Positions 43,692-53,899 of a stretch of 64,000 bases of DNA are shown here, in pieces. A program made the position numbers and the translations under genes. How positions within the stretch are numbered: the stretch's first letter is position 1; each line of letters opens with the position of its first letter. The notes under the pieces were generated by a model. The model was not told the DNA's origin. It saw nothing but the letters and a program-made list of their open reading frames with translations, and searched no databases. This stretch comes from Anastrepha obliqua (taxonomy: Eukaryota > Arthropoda > Insecta > Diptera > Tephritidae): positions 6,016,501-6,080,500 of the forward strand of contig NW_026562179.1 of the NCBI RefSeq assembly GCF_027943255.1, written 5' to 3'.

Positions 43692-43692
43692 A
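43677..43692 (-). promoter_or_regulatory. Primer binding site candidate
   Basis: On the minus strand TGGCGATCCTGCCAG follows the LTR directly. TGGCGA fits the tRNA-Arg-type primer site described for mdg1/412 elements; the match beyond the first six bases was not checked. Confidence 0.5.
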
Positions 43693-44045
43693 TTTATTTG
43701 TCGTTCCAAGCTAGGCATCCAGCTTGGCGAACGATTATATTCTTTCTTGTGTCTTACATACTAATTACAAGCGTTTTTATAGTAACTTTTATCAATGCAA
43801 GCCAATAACAATTTTTCGGTGTTTACTTGTGTAATATGATTCTAGCATTCACGCGCCGCGCATAAAATAATTACGTTAGCTATGTTTGCGTTTACTTTCA
43901 AGTGTAATGAACCTTTTAAGAAATATGATACTTTATTTAAACGGCACAGCACAGTGAATGCATAAGTGGACAATAAAATAAAAAGCCAAAACAAAATGTT
44001 TATGAATATTAATGTTAAGGCATATCCGACTTATAATCATACTAC
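43692..44045 (-). repeat. 5' LTR of mdg1/412-like element
   Basis: This matches the 3' LTR throughout. The outer end reads AGTAGTATG instead of TGTAGTATG, so the terminal T is changed. The outer flank on the right is Helitron sequence. Confidence 0.9.
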
Positions 44046-44221
44046 TGAAAAGAGTACATGTCTATCCTTCAAATAAGATAGAGTTTTAACAAAGTGGTTG
44101 TGCGCTTAAATCGGTTTTTGTTGAAAACTTACATCTCTTTGCTTCCGCTTCATATAATATATGTTTTAAACGATTTCATGTTTTTTACGTCCGTATTCAT
44201 GCAAGCACAAGTACATACAAA
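44046..44221. other. Helitron spacer right of the retrotransposon
   Basis: No gene is recognised. An acceptor-like CAAG|CACAAG lies near 44205, just before the next coding exon. Confidence 0.4.
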
Positions 44222-45181
44222 AAAGCTCTAGATCCAGCATTTAATGCAGAATATAACACGCTTCGTGGTTTAACCAATATATGTTTGCATTGCAATGCTA
44301 AACAATTTAAATGTGAAAAGGTAACTTTGCATTATTGAAAATCTTTGGTAAACTTGATAAAGAAAAATTTTGTATAGGGAAGAAATCAATTCCTTACATG
44401 CTGCCACGGTGGGAAAGTGCAGATACCGATACCTCGCATACCTGATTTTTTGGAAAGGGTTTTTGAAAATAATTTGAACTCTTCCCGGTCCCATTACTTA
44501 GAGAATATAAGACAAATAAATAGCTCATTCACTTTTGCATCTTTTGAAGCTAAAATTGTAGAGCCACCAGGACGTGGCCCTTATTGTTTTCGGATACATG
44601 GATAAATTTACCGTCGAGTGGGTCCTCTTCATGCTAATAATGATTCAAACTCATTATACGCACAGCTTTATATACTTGATACTGACCAAGCCACTGACAT
44701 TCGACTACAAAGGAATGCAAATTGCGATAGTTCCTTGATGAAATGCCTACACGAGATGATATCAACCGTGAATCGCTTAGCCCGTCAGTATAAATTTATG
44801 GCACAAGTTGAACGCGAGGAGGAACAGAGGGCACGACAGGCAAATCGAGTTCCGCACAAAGTGAGCATGATTTTCTTCAGTAGTCATGCGAATCGACGTT
44901 ATAATTTGCCTAACTGCTCAGAAATTGCAGCCGTTTTCACAACTGAGGATGGTGAACCACCGGCAAGCCGAGATTTAAGAGTATTTTCTCACAGCTCAGA
45001 AACACAGTATTGCACCACGATTTCAACTTTACATAGATTATGCGATCCCTTGGTTTACCCTCTTTTATTTCCCTATGGTGAGCCAGGATACGACGAAGCA
45101 CTACTACATGAGCAAAAATACAGAACAAGTCGCAGGTTCAGGGTCACACAGTTGCAATTCGTTACTTCATGCTTCAGGTAA
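44222..45181 (+). pseudogene. Helitron N-terminal coding part (two exons, broken)
   Basis: Exon ~44222-44320 reads A-F-N-A-E-Y...I-C-L-H-C-N-A-K-Q-F-K-C-E-K, a C-x-x-C motif conserved at the start of Helitron proteins. A 57-bp GT-AG intron (44321-44377) separates it from an exon starting at 44378 (T-C-C-H-G-G-K-V, matching the second cysteine pair). A TAA at ~44603 interrupts G-P-Y-C-F-R-I-H-G. The frame continues from 44618 with the Helitron-like N domain (Q-L-Y-I-L-D-T) and shifts near 45150. This part precedes the HUH nuclease. Confidence 0.8.
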
Positions 45182-46814
45182 ACTTTGGCAACAATATTTA
45201 GTTGATCAGTACGTTAGAATAGAGGGTGCAAGGTTGGCGTTTTTGCGTAATCACCAACATCAGCTTCGAGCTGAAACATATGCTGGCTTACACGATTATG
45301 TTATGCTTCAAGCAGAACTAGAAAATGCACGCCCTGGTCGCATTGTCGTTCTGCCTTCCAGTTTTCCAGGCTCACCTCGCAATATGAATATGCATTACCA
45401 AGATGCCATGGCTATTGTTAGAAAACATGGAAAGCCGTCACTTTTCATAACTTTTACCTCTAATCCAAAATGGCCTGAGATAACTCAAAACATTGAACAG
45501 TATCAAGTACCCCAAATGCGTCCTGAGTTAATAGCGCGAGTTTTTAAGCAAAAACTAAAAGATCTTTTAAATGATATTTCAAAAAAGCATGTATTTGGAA
45601 GGGTGAAATATTTTCTACACGTAATAGAATTTCAAAAAAGAGGTCTACCGCATGCACATATTTTGGTTGCTCTTCATGATGCAGATACCATTATTGATGC
45701 TTCTATTATAGACTTGGCTGTTTGTGCTGAAATTCCGAATAAAGAAACTGAGCCTGAACTTCATGAAATTGTTTTAAAATGTATGGTGCATGGTCCATGT
45801 GGCCCACTTAATCCTTCATCGCCTTGCATGTCTGAATCTGGAGAATGCACAAAAAAATATCCAAAACTATTTCAAGAAGTTACTTTGCAAGATGTCAATG
45901 GGTATCCCCAGTATCGTCGCCGCGATGACGGGAGCAAAGTTTTAGTTCGAGTCAATCAAAACCAAATTGAATTAGATAATCGATGGATCGTACCATATAA
46001 TAAATACTTAACAAAAAAATACGCCGCTCACATCAATGTTGAAATATGTTCTTCAATCAAAAGTGTTAAGTACCTACATAAATATATCTATAAAGGATAT
46101 GATTGTGCAAGTATTCAGATCATTGAACAACCTGTTAGTAACTGCATTAATTTTGATGAGATAACGACTTTTGTAGATGCTAGGTATGTAAGCGCACCAG
46201 AAGCGTGTTAGAGACTTTTTGAATTTCCAATGCAGGAAAAATCACACACAGTAAAACCTCTTGCGGTACACCTTCCAAATTTACAAAATATTTACTTTCG
46301 TGAAGACAGTGCTATTATAGCAGAAGCGATTACGGAATTCCGAGACACTACACTTACTGCGTACTTTAAGCTGAATACAATAGATACTTTTGCTAATACA
46401 TTGACTTACCAAGAAATTCCTGAACATTACACTTGGCAGCAAGGCTCACGTTCGTGGCAGAGAAGAAAAAATTTAGCCAACGCAATAGGCAGAATTTATA
46501 CGGTCGATCCAAAACATCGAGAACGATTTGCATTACGTTTACAGTTAGTTTCCATAAAGGATCCTAAATCATACAATGATTTATTGACAGTTGGTAATGA
46601 GCTCCTCTCTTCTTTTTGGGAATCGGCCGTCAAACGAAAGCTATTAGTGGATAACTCGGAATGGGTTGCTGTTTTGACAGAAGTTTCTACCTTCAAAATG
46701 CCGTCACAGTTAAGACCTATTTTTGCCATGATTTGCGTGTTTGGAGAACCTACTTCGCCCCTTGAACTTTGGACAACATTTAAAGAATATTTTATTGAAG
46801 ATTTTGTAAGATAA
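45075..46814 (+). pseudogene. Helitron Rep (HUH, two-tyrosine) nuclease region
   Basis: The frame 45180-46211 contains the metal-binding L-P-H-A-H motif (HUH, 45651-45659) and the paired tyrosines in K-Y-L-H-K-Y-I-Y-K-G (~46068-46097), the signature of rolling-circle Helitron transposases that nick and join DNA. A TAG at 46209 follows S-A-P-E-A-C and the frame continues unchanged (46230-46814), so this is a single nonsense mutation. The start of this block overlaps the previous frame because of the shift near 45150. Confidence 0.85.
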
Positions 46815-46833
46815 TGTAGTAGAAAGTGAAATA

Positions 46834-48058
46834 TTGGCGTTGCGGGAAATTAATCAAATTTTACTTTCCCACAATACATCTTTAAAACATTTTGGTTTGC
46901 CGGAAGTTTCTTTTGCAGACAACCTTACAACTTTAACAACTGATATTGAAGTCGATTTGATATGCGCACAAACATTAAAAGATCAGCTTAATCGAGAACA
47001 AAAACACATTTTTGACGAAGTATGTACAATGCTAAATGATGAGGGCATATCTGTTAAAGCTGTTTTTATTGATGGACCAGGTGGCTCTGGAAAAACATTT
47101 CTATATAAAACTCTTACTCACTATATTCGTGGTATTGGAGAAACAGTGATTACCGTAGCTTGGACAGGTATAGCTTCAATTTTGTTGCCAGGCGGGCGAA
47201 CTGCTCACAGCGTTTTTAAATTTCCCATACCGTTGACTGAATCGTCAGTTTCTTTGGTAAAACCAAACACTAAAGTTGGTCAGGCATTAAAGGCAGCAAG
47301 AGCTATAATTTGGGATGAAGCTAGCATGGTACCTGGCAGAGCTCTGCCTTCCTGATCAAATTCTTTTAAAAAACGGAAACCTCATTGACTGGGTTTTCCA
47401 ACCAAATAATGGAATAATAGAAATTGATAATTTAAAAGACCGAGCCATATTATGTCCAAAAAATGATCAATGTGCCATCATAAACTCGAGTATAGTCGAT
47501 ATGCTACCTGGTCAAGAGCGCACATATCTCAGCGCTGATACGATTGTTTTACAAGATTCACAAGATCAGGTAAGATTCCCAGTGGAATTTTTACACTCCC
47601 TCAATTTTAGTGGAACTCCGCCGCATAAGCTTCAATTGAAAATTGGAACAGTGATAATGTTGATTCGCAATTTAAGCCCAGCAGAAGGATTGGTGAATGG
47701 CACACGACTTATCGTAAAAGAAATGCATCCGAATTGCTTGCACGCGGAAGTGTTATGCGGAGAGGCTCAGGGAAGGCGATTTCTATTGCCTCGTATAAAT
47801 TTGCAGCCGAGCGAAACCACACTTCCCTTTACGTTGAAGCGTCGCCAATTTCCAATTATAATAGCCTTCGCCATAACTATAAATAAGGCCCAGGGGCAAA
47901 CATTATCAAGGGTGGCGCTTCATTTAAAGGAGGATTGCTTTGCCCACGGCCAACTTTATGTTGCGTTAAGCCGGGTTAGATCCTGGGAAAATATACGCGT
48001 TCAAATGGGCAATAACGAAAACCTCACGTTGAATGTAGTTTATAATGAAGTAATTTAA
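46834..48058 (+). pseudogene. Helitron PIF1-like helicase (internally deleted)
   Basis: Motif I G-P-G-G-S-G-K-T is at 47074-47097 and motif II W-D-E-A-S at ~47308-47325. Right after it the sequence jumps (~47335) into another frame at L-P-D-Q-I-L-L, so the region between motif II and the later motifs is deleted. The C-terminal part (47345-48058) is open, with the I-N-K-A-Q-G-Q-T and V-A-L-S-R-V-R motifs. PIF1-type helicases unwind DNA during Helitron transposition. This copy could not supply the activity. Confidence 0.85.
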
Positions 48059-48259
48059 AAAAGAAAATTACTCATTTAACTGAACAAAATTTTAAAAATG
48101 TTATAGGCATGCATAAGTTCTTACATACATAGGTATTACATATGAATAAAAATATACACTTTTCTAATCATCATAACTTTTAATATATAAAAGTGTCACA
48201 TATGCTGTTTACTTTCCGTGGGAAAAAAGCCCATCCGATTTTCTGGGGTTACATACTAG
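48059..48259 (+). other. Helitron 3' end
   Basis: Non-coding tail after the helicase. The last 30 bp contain a CCCA/TGGG hairpin, then TTACATA and the CTAG terminus at 48256-48259. Confidence 0.75.
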
Positions 48260-48477
48260 TAATAATTAATTAAAATTTTTATAAATACACTAAACAATTC
48301 CAATAGTTGTGTGCTACCAAGTTACATGAGTAGTTACAAATAGAATGCCCATGTCTTCTCTTGAATGTTATGAGTGATAGTGATATACTCATAGAGGACT
48401 TGGTGACTATATTCCAGAAACTTAACAAAACAGAACACTAGGAAAAATTAGGAAAACACCAAAAGTTAACAATCGCA
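48260..48477 (+). other. Leader of gypsy-class internal region 2, right part
   Basis: Matches 1976-2180 of region 1 closely. It continues the leader that stops at 25668. The first gag ATG of copy 1 is ATC here, so the next ATG at 48478 would be used. Confidence 0.75.
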
Positions 48478-49605
48478 ATGACTAGTGAACAACTAACAGC
48501 TATAGTGGAGGGTGCAGTTACAAGCGCACTAGCCGCCCAGGAGCGGAGTTTTGAAATAAAACTAAGGAGTATGCAAGAAACTATAGATAGGGTAAAAATC
48601 ACCACACCCGAAGTACAAGGATGCTGAAATAAGAATACACGTCGTATGCAACGATACTCTTGACATTATGAAATCCTTGCCAGACTTTGAGGGAAAGAAT
48701 GGAACCTTTGTATCATAGAGGAAAGCCGCGCATACCGCATACAATGCATATGAAAAATATGACAGTAGTTCAAAACATTATCAAGCTTTAGGAATATTAA
48801 GAAACAAAGTTAAGAACTCAGCTGATATGGTACTCTCTTCCTTTGACACCCCTTTGAATTTTAAAGCTATCATGAATCGGTTAGGTTTCAAATATGCAGA
48901 CAAACGACCGATACACGTGATTGAACAGGAGATGTCAACACTCCGTCAAGGAAACATGACATTGTTACAGTACTATGATGAGGTAGAAAAGAAATTGACT
49001 CTGCTTATAAACAAGACATTAATGACCTACGACAACACTGTAGCTTCTTCATTCATTGAGAAATACAGAGCAGACGCTCTATGAGTATTTATCTCAGGAA
49101 CTAGAAAGGCTTTAAGTGATGCCCTATTCTCGGCAAGACCAAACGATCTTCCCTCTGCTTTAGCACTGCCCCAGGAGGTCGATGCTAATCATGACCGATA
49201 CATGTTCGCTACGAACTTTGCTCGTAGCATGGAGGAAAAAGTTCAGAAAACTGAACAAAGACAACAAAGCAGGGAAAATAGTATAGTACCAGACTCGAGA
49301 TACAGACATCAAGGGAAAAGCCCACATTACGAGAAACAGGAATTGTCACAAAAGCAAGAACCAGTCCAACCAATGGAGGTAGACACATCATCCCGTTTTA
49401 GTCAGTCTACCCAATACCAACGAAACAACGCGACTCTGAGACAAACTCAGTAGCCAGTTCAACAACAGAACACTCAATATAACAATCAGGGACAAGCAAA
49501 CAAACGACCAAACAATAGTAGTGCACGGTTCACAGGACCGAAACAACAAAGAATTAATCATGTAGAGACAGACAACATACCTAAACAAGATGATCAACAA
49601 TACTA
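48478..49605 (+). pseudogene. gag: Errantivirus gag, copy 2 (stops and frameshifts)
   Basis: Same protein as 2181-3312. A frame break near 48628 and a second near 48700 disable the N-terminal third. TGA at 49082 follows A-D-A-L, and TAG at 49451 lies in the Q-rich tail; copy 1 lacks both of these stops. The C-terminal Q/N-rich tail is otherwise conserved. Confidence 0.85.
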
Positions 49606-51156
49606 GACTAACGCGGACGCCGAAGTAGATGACATAGACGACGACCTTACAGACTATGATCAAATTAATTTTTTTTACCGCACAGCTTCTTGCTCCCGTT
49701 CATTGAAAGAACAATAGCAGGGAAAACGATTAAGTCACTGACAGATGCAGGAGCTTCGAAAAACTATGGAAAACCATTGTTACGCCAAATGGCTTAGAAT
49801 TTTAATAATTAATTTAATTTTATATATTTAATTTAATTTTAATCATTATTATCATAATTGTTAAATTCCATAATTTCTCGTAACGTTTCAATATTAAGCT
49901 TACTGTTTTCTAAAAATACTGTTCAATTTTCGTATATGAATTTAAAAATAGCACTATATATGTATAAACACCTATATTACATAAACGTAACAGAGCAATA
50001 CATATTTACTCCAATTACATAAATTTGAACTTAATCCGTTAGGCTAAGACACTATAAAAACTCGAATTCAGAAATAAATAAATCACTTGTGAAGTTACCA
50101 CCGAACGCGTTCGCATTTTATTTATATTAACAGGCAATTCGCGCATTTCCCACGTAAATTAATTTCTCATCTCAAAAAAGCTTGAGATTTTTCAACCATT
50201 AAAAGAACTTGAAGAATATCACGCCAGTAAATAAACCTTTTCGAGTAAAATCAATTCATGGTTATAATGTCATATACAAGAAATGTACTATGCATGTTTT
50301 TAATACTAACACAACATTCTTCTTACTACCAAACCTCACGACATTTGACGGCATAGTTGGACTTGACCTACTTAAACAAAGTGATGTTTTACTAGACTTC
50401 AAAAATAGGAAGTTAATAACAAATTGCGGTTCCGAAACAATTCAACTTTTAAAATGTGCTGCCGTCAACTTTACAAATATTGAAGAAATACAAGTCCCTT
50501 AGTCCCTTAGAAAGCGGACGGGTGTTTTTGCGGAACCAAACGAAGCACTCCCATACAACACCAACATCGTTGGAACTATCCGAACAGAGAATGAAGGCCC
50601 CATATATTCAAAATTATATCCTTACCCAATGGGCGTATCAGAATTTGTAAATACAGAAATCCAGGACTTGCTAAAATATAGTATAATACGACCACCACGG
50701 TCACCATACAACAATCCTATTTGGGTAGTAGACAAAAAAGGTACCGATGAACAGGGAAATAGAAAGAAACGTTTGGTTATAGATAGAGGAAAATAAAGTA
50801 GCTTCTGATCGTAAAGTTATTTTGTTTGGTGAAAAAATCCGACATACAATACATTTCTCAAATAGAAATTTGTTAATTGACGTTGTCAAAAAAAAAAAAA
50901 CAACAAAAACCGTTGTAAACGCAATCCACTGCGAATTACCCATACTAGCGTTTACTCAACACAAATTAATAGAAACTTTTTAAACAACAATAACATATTC
51001 CGGTATACAAAACATATAGTTAATGATTTTTTCGACAAGAATAAACGTTTGGAAAACAGATTAACACCTCTGTACACCGAAAATAAAATCGATGCAGACT
51101 TGGGGACAAATTACTTAATTAAAGGGAGGGTGGTCCACAAGGACAATTTAAGATAA
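49606..51156 (+). pseudogene. pol: Errantivirus protease/pol remnant, copy 2
   Basis: The D-A-G-A protease block is at ~49742-49760, then a solo LTR splits the domain (49778-50194). The second half with I-V-G-L-D-L-L follows at 50209-50502. The RT N-terminal fragment ends in the same place as in copy 1 (50795), then leads to the integrase end (~51067-51153). About 60 bp near 50840-50905 are retained here but lost in copy 1. Confidence 0.8.
49778..50194 (+). mobile_element. Solo LTR (417 bp) with 5-bp target duplication
   Basis: It starts TGTTACGCC, ends TTTTTCA and is flanked by ACCAT on both sides (49773-49777 and 50195-50199). Copy 1 shows the empty site. A TATAAAA at ~50053 and AATAAA near 50073 suit an LTR promoter and poly(A) signal. 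No internal region is present, so it is the product of LTR-LTR recombination. The family is not recognised; strand is uncertain. Confidence 0.85.
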
Positions 51157-51223
51157 ACATTAGCACTAACTTTCTCTCTATTCTCTTATTTCTTAGGATT
51201 TAAGTTACACTTTTTCTAGCCAC

Positions 51224-52432
51224 TATGAAGACAGCAAAACTTACCGACTATATTAACGCAAACTACATACCAATCATGGATGGGGACGTTACCATTTCGA
51301 CGGACTTCCAGTACTTAAAACACTCTTCTAATCTAACTAATTTAATACTCTGAAATAATAAAAAAACAATCACACATGAGACAGATACTAGACTCAGACA
51401 TACAACACATAGAAACTCTAATAGCTACAGTAAACATTCATCACAGACATGCTAGGAGTATTAACCTGTTAGGTACCGCTTTAAAAGTTCTAGCTAGTAC
51501 GCCGGACTTTGTCGACTTTGAAAAGCTTAAATTTACACAGAAAAAACTTGTAGAATCAGAAGATAGACAAATAACCATTAATACAAAAATGCAGGAACAA
51601 ATTAATAAACTAACCAGCGTAGTAAACCTTTTAGTTAAAGACATGGAGATAAAACAAATTAACACAGAAAAATTGTACGAAGCATTACTTTCAACAAACC
51701 GAATAATTATTTCAGAGTTAGAAGCACTAATGTTATCAGTTACACTTTCAAAAATTGGAATTGTTAATCCCGCCATATTAGACTCAAAAGCTTTAAAAAA
51801 CTTAATCAATGAACACTCTACAAATATCACTATTACTGACTTAATGGAAGTAGCTCAAATCAAAGTTTTACTAAATAATAATTTCTTACATTTTATCATA
51901 AAATATCCTAAGCCTAACATAGTATGTAAAAAAATAATCCTACACCCTGTTCAACACAATGGCATTATAATTAATTTCACTCAAGACGACAAAACAGCAG
52001 ATTGTGGTAATCAGGTATGTACTGCTCTTACAACAACGTTCTGCAAAAAGCTGCCCTATACAACATGCGCACAACAGTTACACTCAGAAGGCACTGCACG
52101 CTGTTAAACTCGACCCAGCCATCTCGAGCTTTTAACTATCGTCGATGACGGCGTCATTATCATTAAATGGAACAGCTACGATCAACGAGCACGCGATTAA
52201 CGGGACATTTCTGATCACTTTTGACGGACCACGAAGAGACACCAAGCTTACCGTATTTACAAAAGCTAAGTATGAAGAACTTACGACATATCGTCCAAAT
52301 AGAAGTGGACTTGTAAGAAGACCAATAATGTCTGGATTGGTCGTAGTTGTTTTTCTATTCCTCTGCTATGCCGTAGCAAAACTCTACCAAAGGTATCAGG
52401 AAGCAGACGCCAGCGTGACCTTCAAACTATAA
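51224..52432 (+). pseudogene. env: Errantivirus env, copy 2 (broken, uninterrupted by insertions)
   Basis: The same gene as the three fragments in region 1. An N-terminal reading from the ATG near 51224 stops at ~51350. The long frame 51376-52107 (243 codons) has the basic R-x-x-R site followed by a hydrophobic stretch near 51450, a coiled-coil-like charged middle and spaced cysteines near the end. It stops at 52107, and the last part (52145-52432) is in another frame with one transmembrane segment (~52320-52395) and a short cytoplasmic tail. It does not encode a complete protein. Confidence 0.8.
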
Positions 52433-52470
52433 TCGATGGTTTCAAGAAATCCGAGAACGTCTTCCATTTA

Positions 52471-52897
52471 AGGGAGGAGAGAGGAGTTAACACGAGCGAC
52501 CAGCTAAGCAAAAAATAAGAGTTGGCAGCGGAAACGTCGATGCCAACAATGTTGCGAGCTATGCCTCGCGCCGTAATAGGTATGATTCCTTGCAGTAAAG
52601 AGCAAGAACGTAAAATAGCAGTTCCCACAAAAGTCATATAGCGGCAGCGGAAACTTCGACGTACGAAAATGTTGCGAGCTATGCCTCGTGACGAAATACG
52701 ATCCCTTGCAGTAAAGTGCAAGACCAGTGTCTTTGGAGCTTAGGGCTAGCTTACGTTTAAGAATTAAGGTTATTATTAAGTCAGTTGAATTTGAGAAATA
52801 AAGGCCGACGGTTATCACCTCGCTAAGTACTAAATCTCTCATTTAAGTGCAACACCGCGTGTCACAAAAACACTATGAAAAACGCATATAATTAATT
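52471..52897 (+). repeat. Polypurine tract and terminal LTR of the gypsy array
   Basis: The purine run AGGGAGGAGAGAGG (52471-52484) precedes the LTR 52485-52897 (413 bp, AGTTAACACG to ATAATTAATT). It contains two ~115-bp hairpin repeats. TACATACG follows; TACA would suit the 4-bp duplication of gypsy elements, but the partner at the other end is out of view. Confidence 0.8.
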
Positions 52898-53243
52898 TAC
52901 ATACGATTTAAAGTTTCCGGAACATTTTTAATGAACAAAACTTTATTTATTATTTTTTTTATTTAATTTTTTTTTAATACAATTTTTTTTTATTTAAACT
53001 TTTTTTAATTAAAATTTTTTTTTATTTAAATTTTTTTTATTTATTTTTTTATTTCAATTTTTTATGCCAATTTCAGTGGTATGTTTTTAATGATGTACAA
53101 TGTTCACAAAATGGGTTTTATTTTATAGATGTAAGATTAGAGTCTATCAAATAAACAAAGTTTTGACAACAACAGTTAACACACAACACAAAAATATTTT
53201 TTTATTTTCTGTATTTTATAACTTATTTATGTTAATATATATT
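52898..53243. other. AT-rich spacer
   Basis: No gene is seen. Long T-rich, low-complexity stretches lie at 52940-53060. Confidence 0.6.
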
Positions 53244-53830
53244 TTATTTTTCAGTTACAACCTGAGTCTCTTTCATCTTAACTGAGTTCTTCATATTCGT
53301 TATCTTTATCACAAATAAGTTGCATACTTCTTTACCCAAAACATTTTTTTTTAAATAACTGTGACTTTTAGATAAAGACGATATAACGAGATCGGACGAA
53401 CAGAAAATAACAATCATTAAATCTTCCATAGTGTTTTCTCTTGAACTTTTTCTTGTTTGATACTTGCGATAATTGCGGAAATCTTTGTTTTTAACTTGCA
53501 GTGCTTGTTTTACATTTATCCGATCGGAAGTGTCACCTCCGTGAATTAAAATTTTTTGTACCAAGGCGGGCATATCGAGCATATTTTGTAACAAGGAGTT
53601 CAGCTGTTTTTATAGCGTATTGTCGAATAGATTCAATATTAATTCGATATCCACAAGAAAAGGATCGTAGAAACACGTTGAATCTTTAAATAAGTTCTTT
53701 GCTTACACCAGTTAATTGGGATGCTAGTTCTGGTTTATGGGAAAAGCGCCTGGCAATATTGCCATTGTTAGTGTTCCTCGAAGCAGCCATTGGAATTTCA
53801 TCTAGCAGCGTCATATGTTCTTATAAAAGC
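53244..53830 (-). pseudogene. Degenerate unknown repeat protein
   Basis: A 116-codon frame (53594-53244) includes ALVQKILIHGGD, RKSSRENT and SSDLVISSL blocks. Upstream in another frame (~53825-53600) lie MAASRNTNNGNIAR and E-L-L-V-T-K-Y-A-R-Y blocks. The composition looks like a real coding sequence and the arrangement recalls a multicopy arthropod protein of unknown function. No domain can be named. The first third occurs again at 24681-24420. It is probably part of an unrecognised mobile element. Confidence 0.45.
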
Positions 53831-53899
53831 TTTCCTTTTAAAAGCATATGTTCTATTAAAAAATTTCCTAAATTATGTAGTTACATGTATTTGTTGCTT

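Larger units (their letters stand above)
37262..44045 (-). mobile_element. mdg1/412-like LTR retrotransposon inserted in the Helitron
   Basis: The element is 6.8 kb on the minus strand, with LTRs at 37262-37613 and 43692-44045 that look identical apart from their outer ends. Internal order: leader, small membrane ORF, gag, pol (protease, RT, RNase H, integrase). No env follows. The LTR start TGTAGTATG, the TGGCGA primer site and the small upstream ORF all fit the mdg1/412/blood lineage. Near-identical LTRs mean recent insertion. A convincing target duplication was not seen. It is the most intact element in the window. Confidence 0.85.
25669..48259 (+). mobile_element. Helitron, ends defined, heavily interrupted
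   Basis: The 5' end TCTATAGCATTATTTTAAAA at 25669 is Helitron-like and follows an A. The 3' end is CTAG at 48256-48259, preceded by a CCCA...TGGG hairpin (48231-48249), and is followed by T. The flanks (..AATAA | TAATAATTAATT..) join into the intact gypsy leader seen at 1975-2000, which confirms insertion between A and T without duplication. Coding parts are exons at 36869-36934, ~44222-44320 and 44378-48058. Everything between 26657 and 36822, and 37262-44045, is later insertion or displaced sequence. Confidence 0.8.

Noticed and set aside
48260..52897. An independent second gypsy-class insertion
   Set aside because: The leader halves at 25668 and 48260 join across the Helitron, so it is the second unit of the tandem array.
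52898..53243. Poly(A) tail of a LINE
   Set aside because: The T/A runs are mixed low-complexity sequence and do not directly follow a LINE 3' end.
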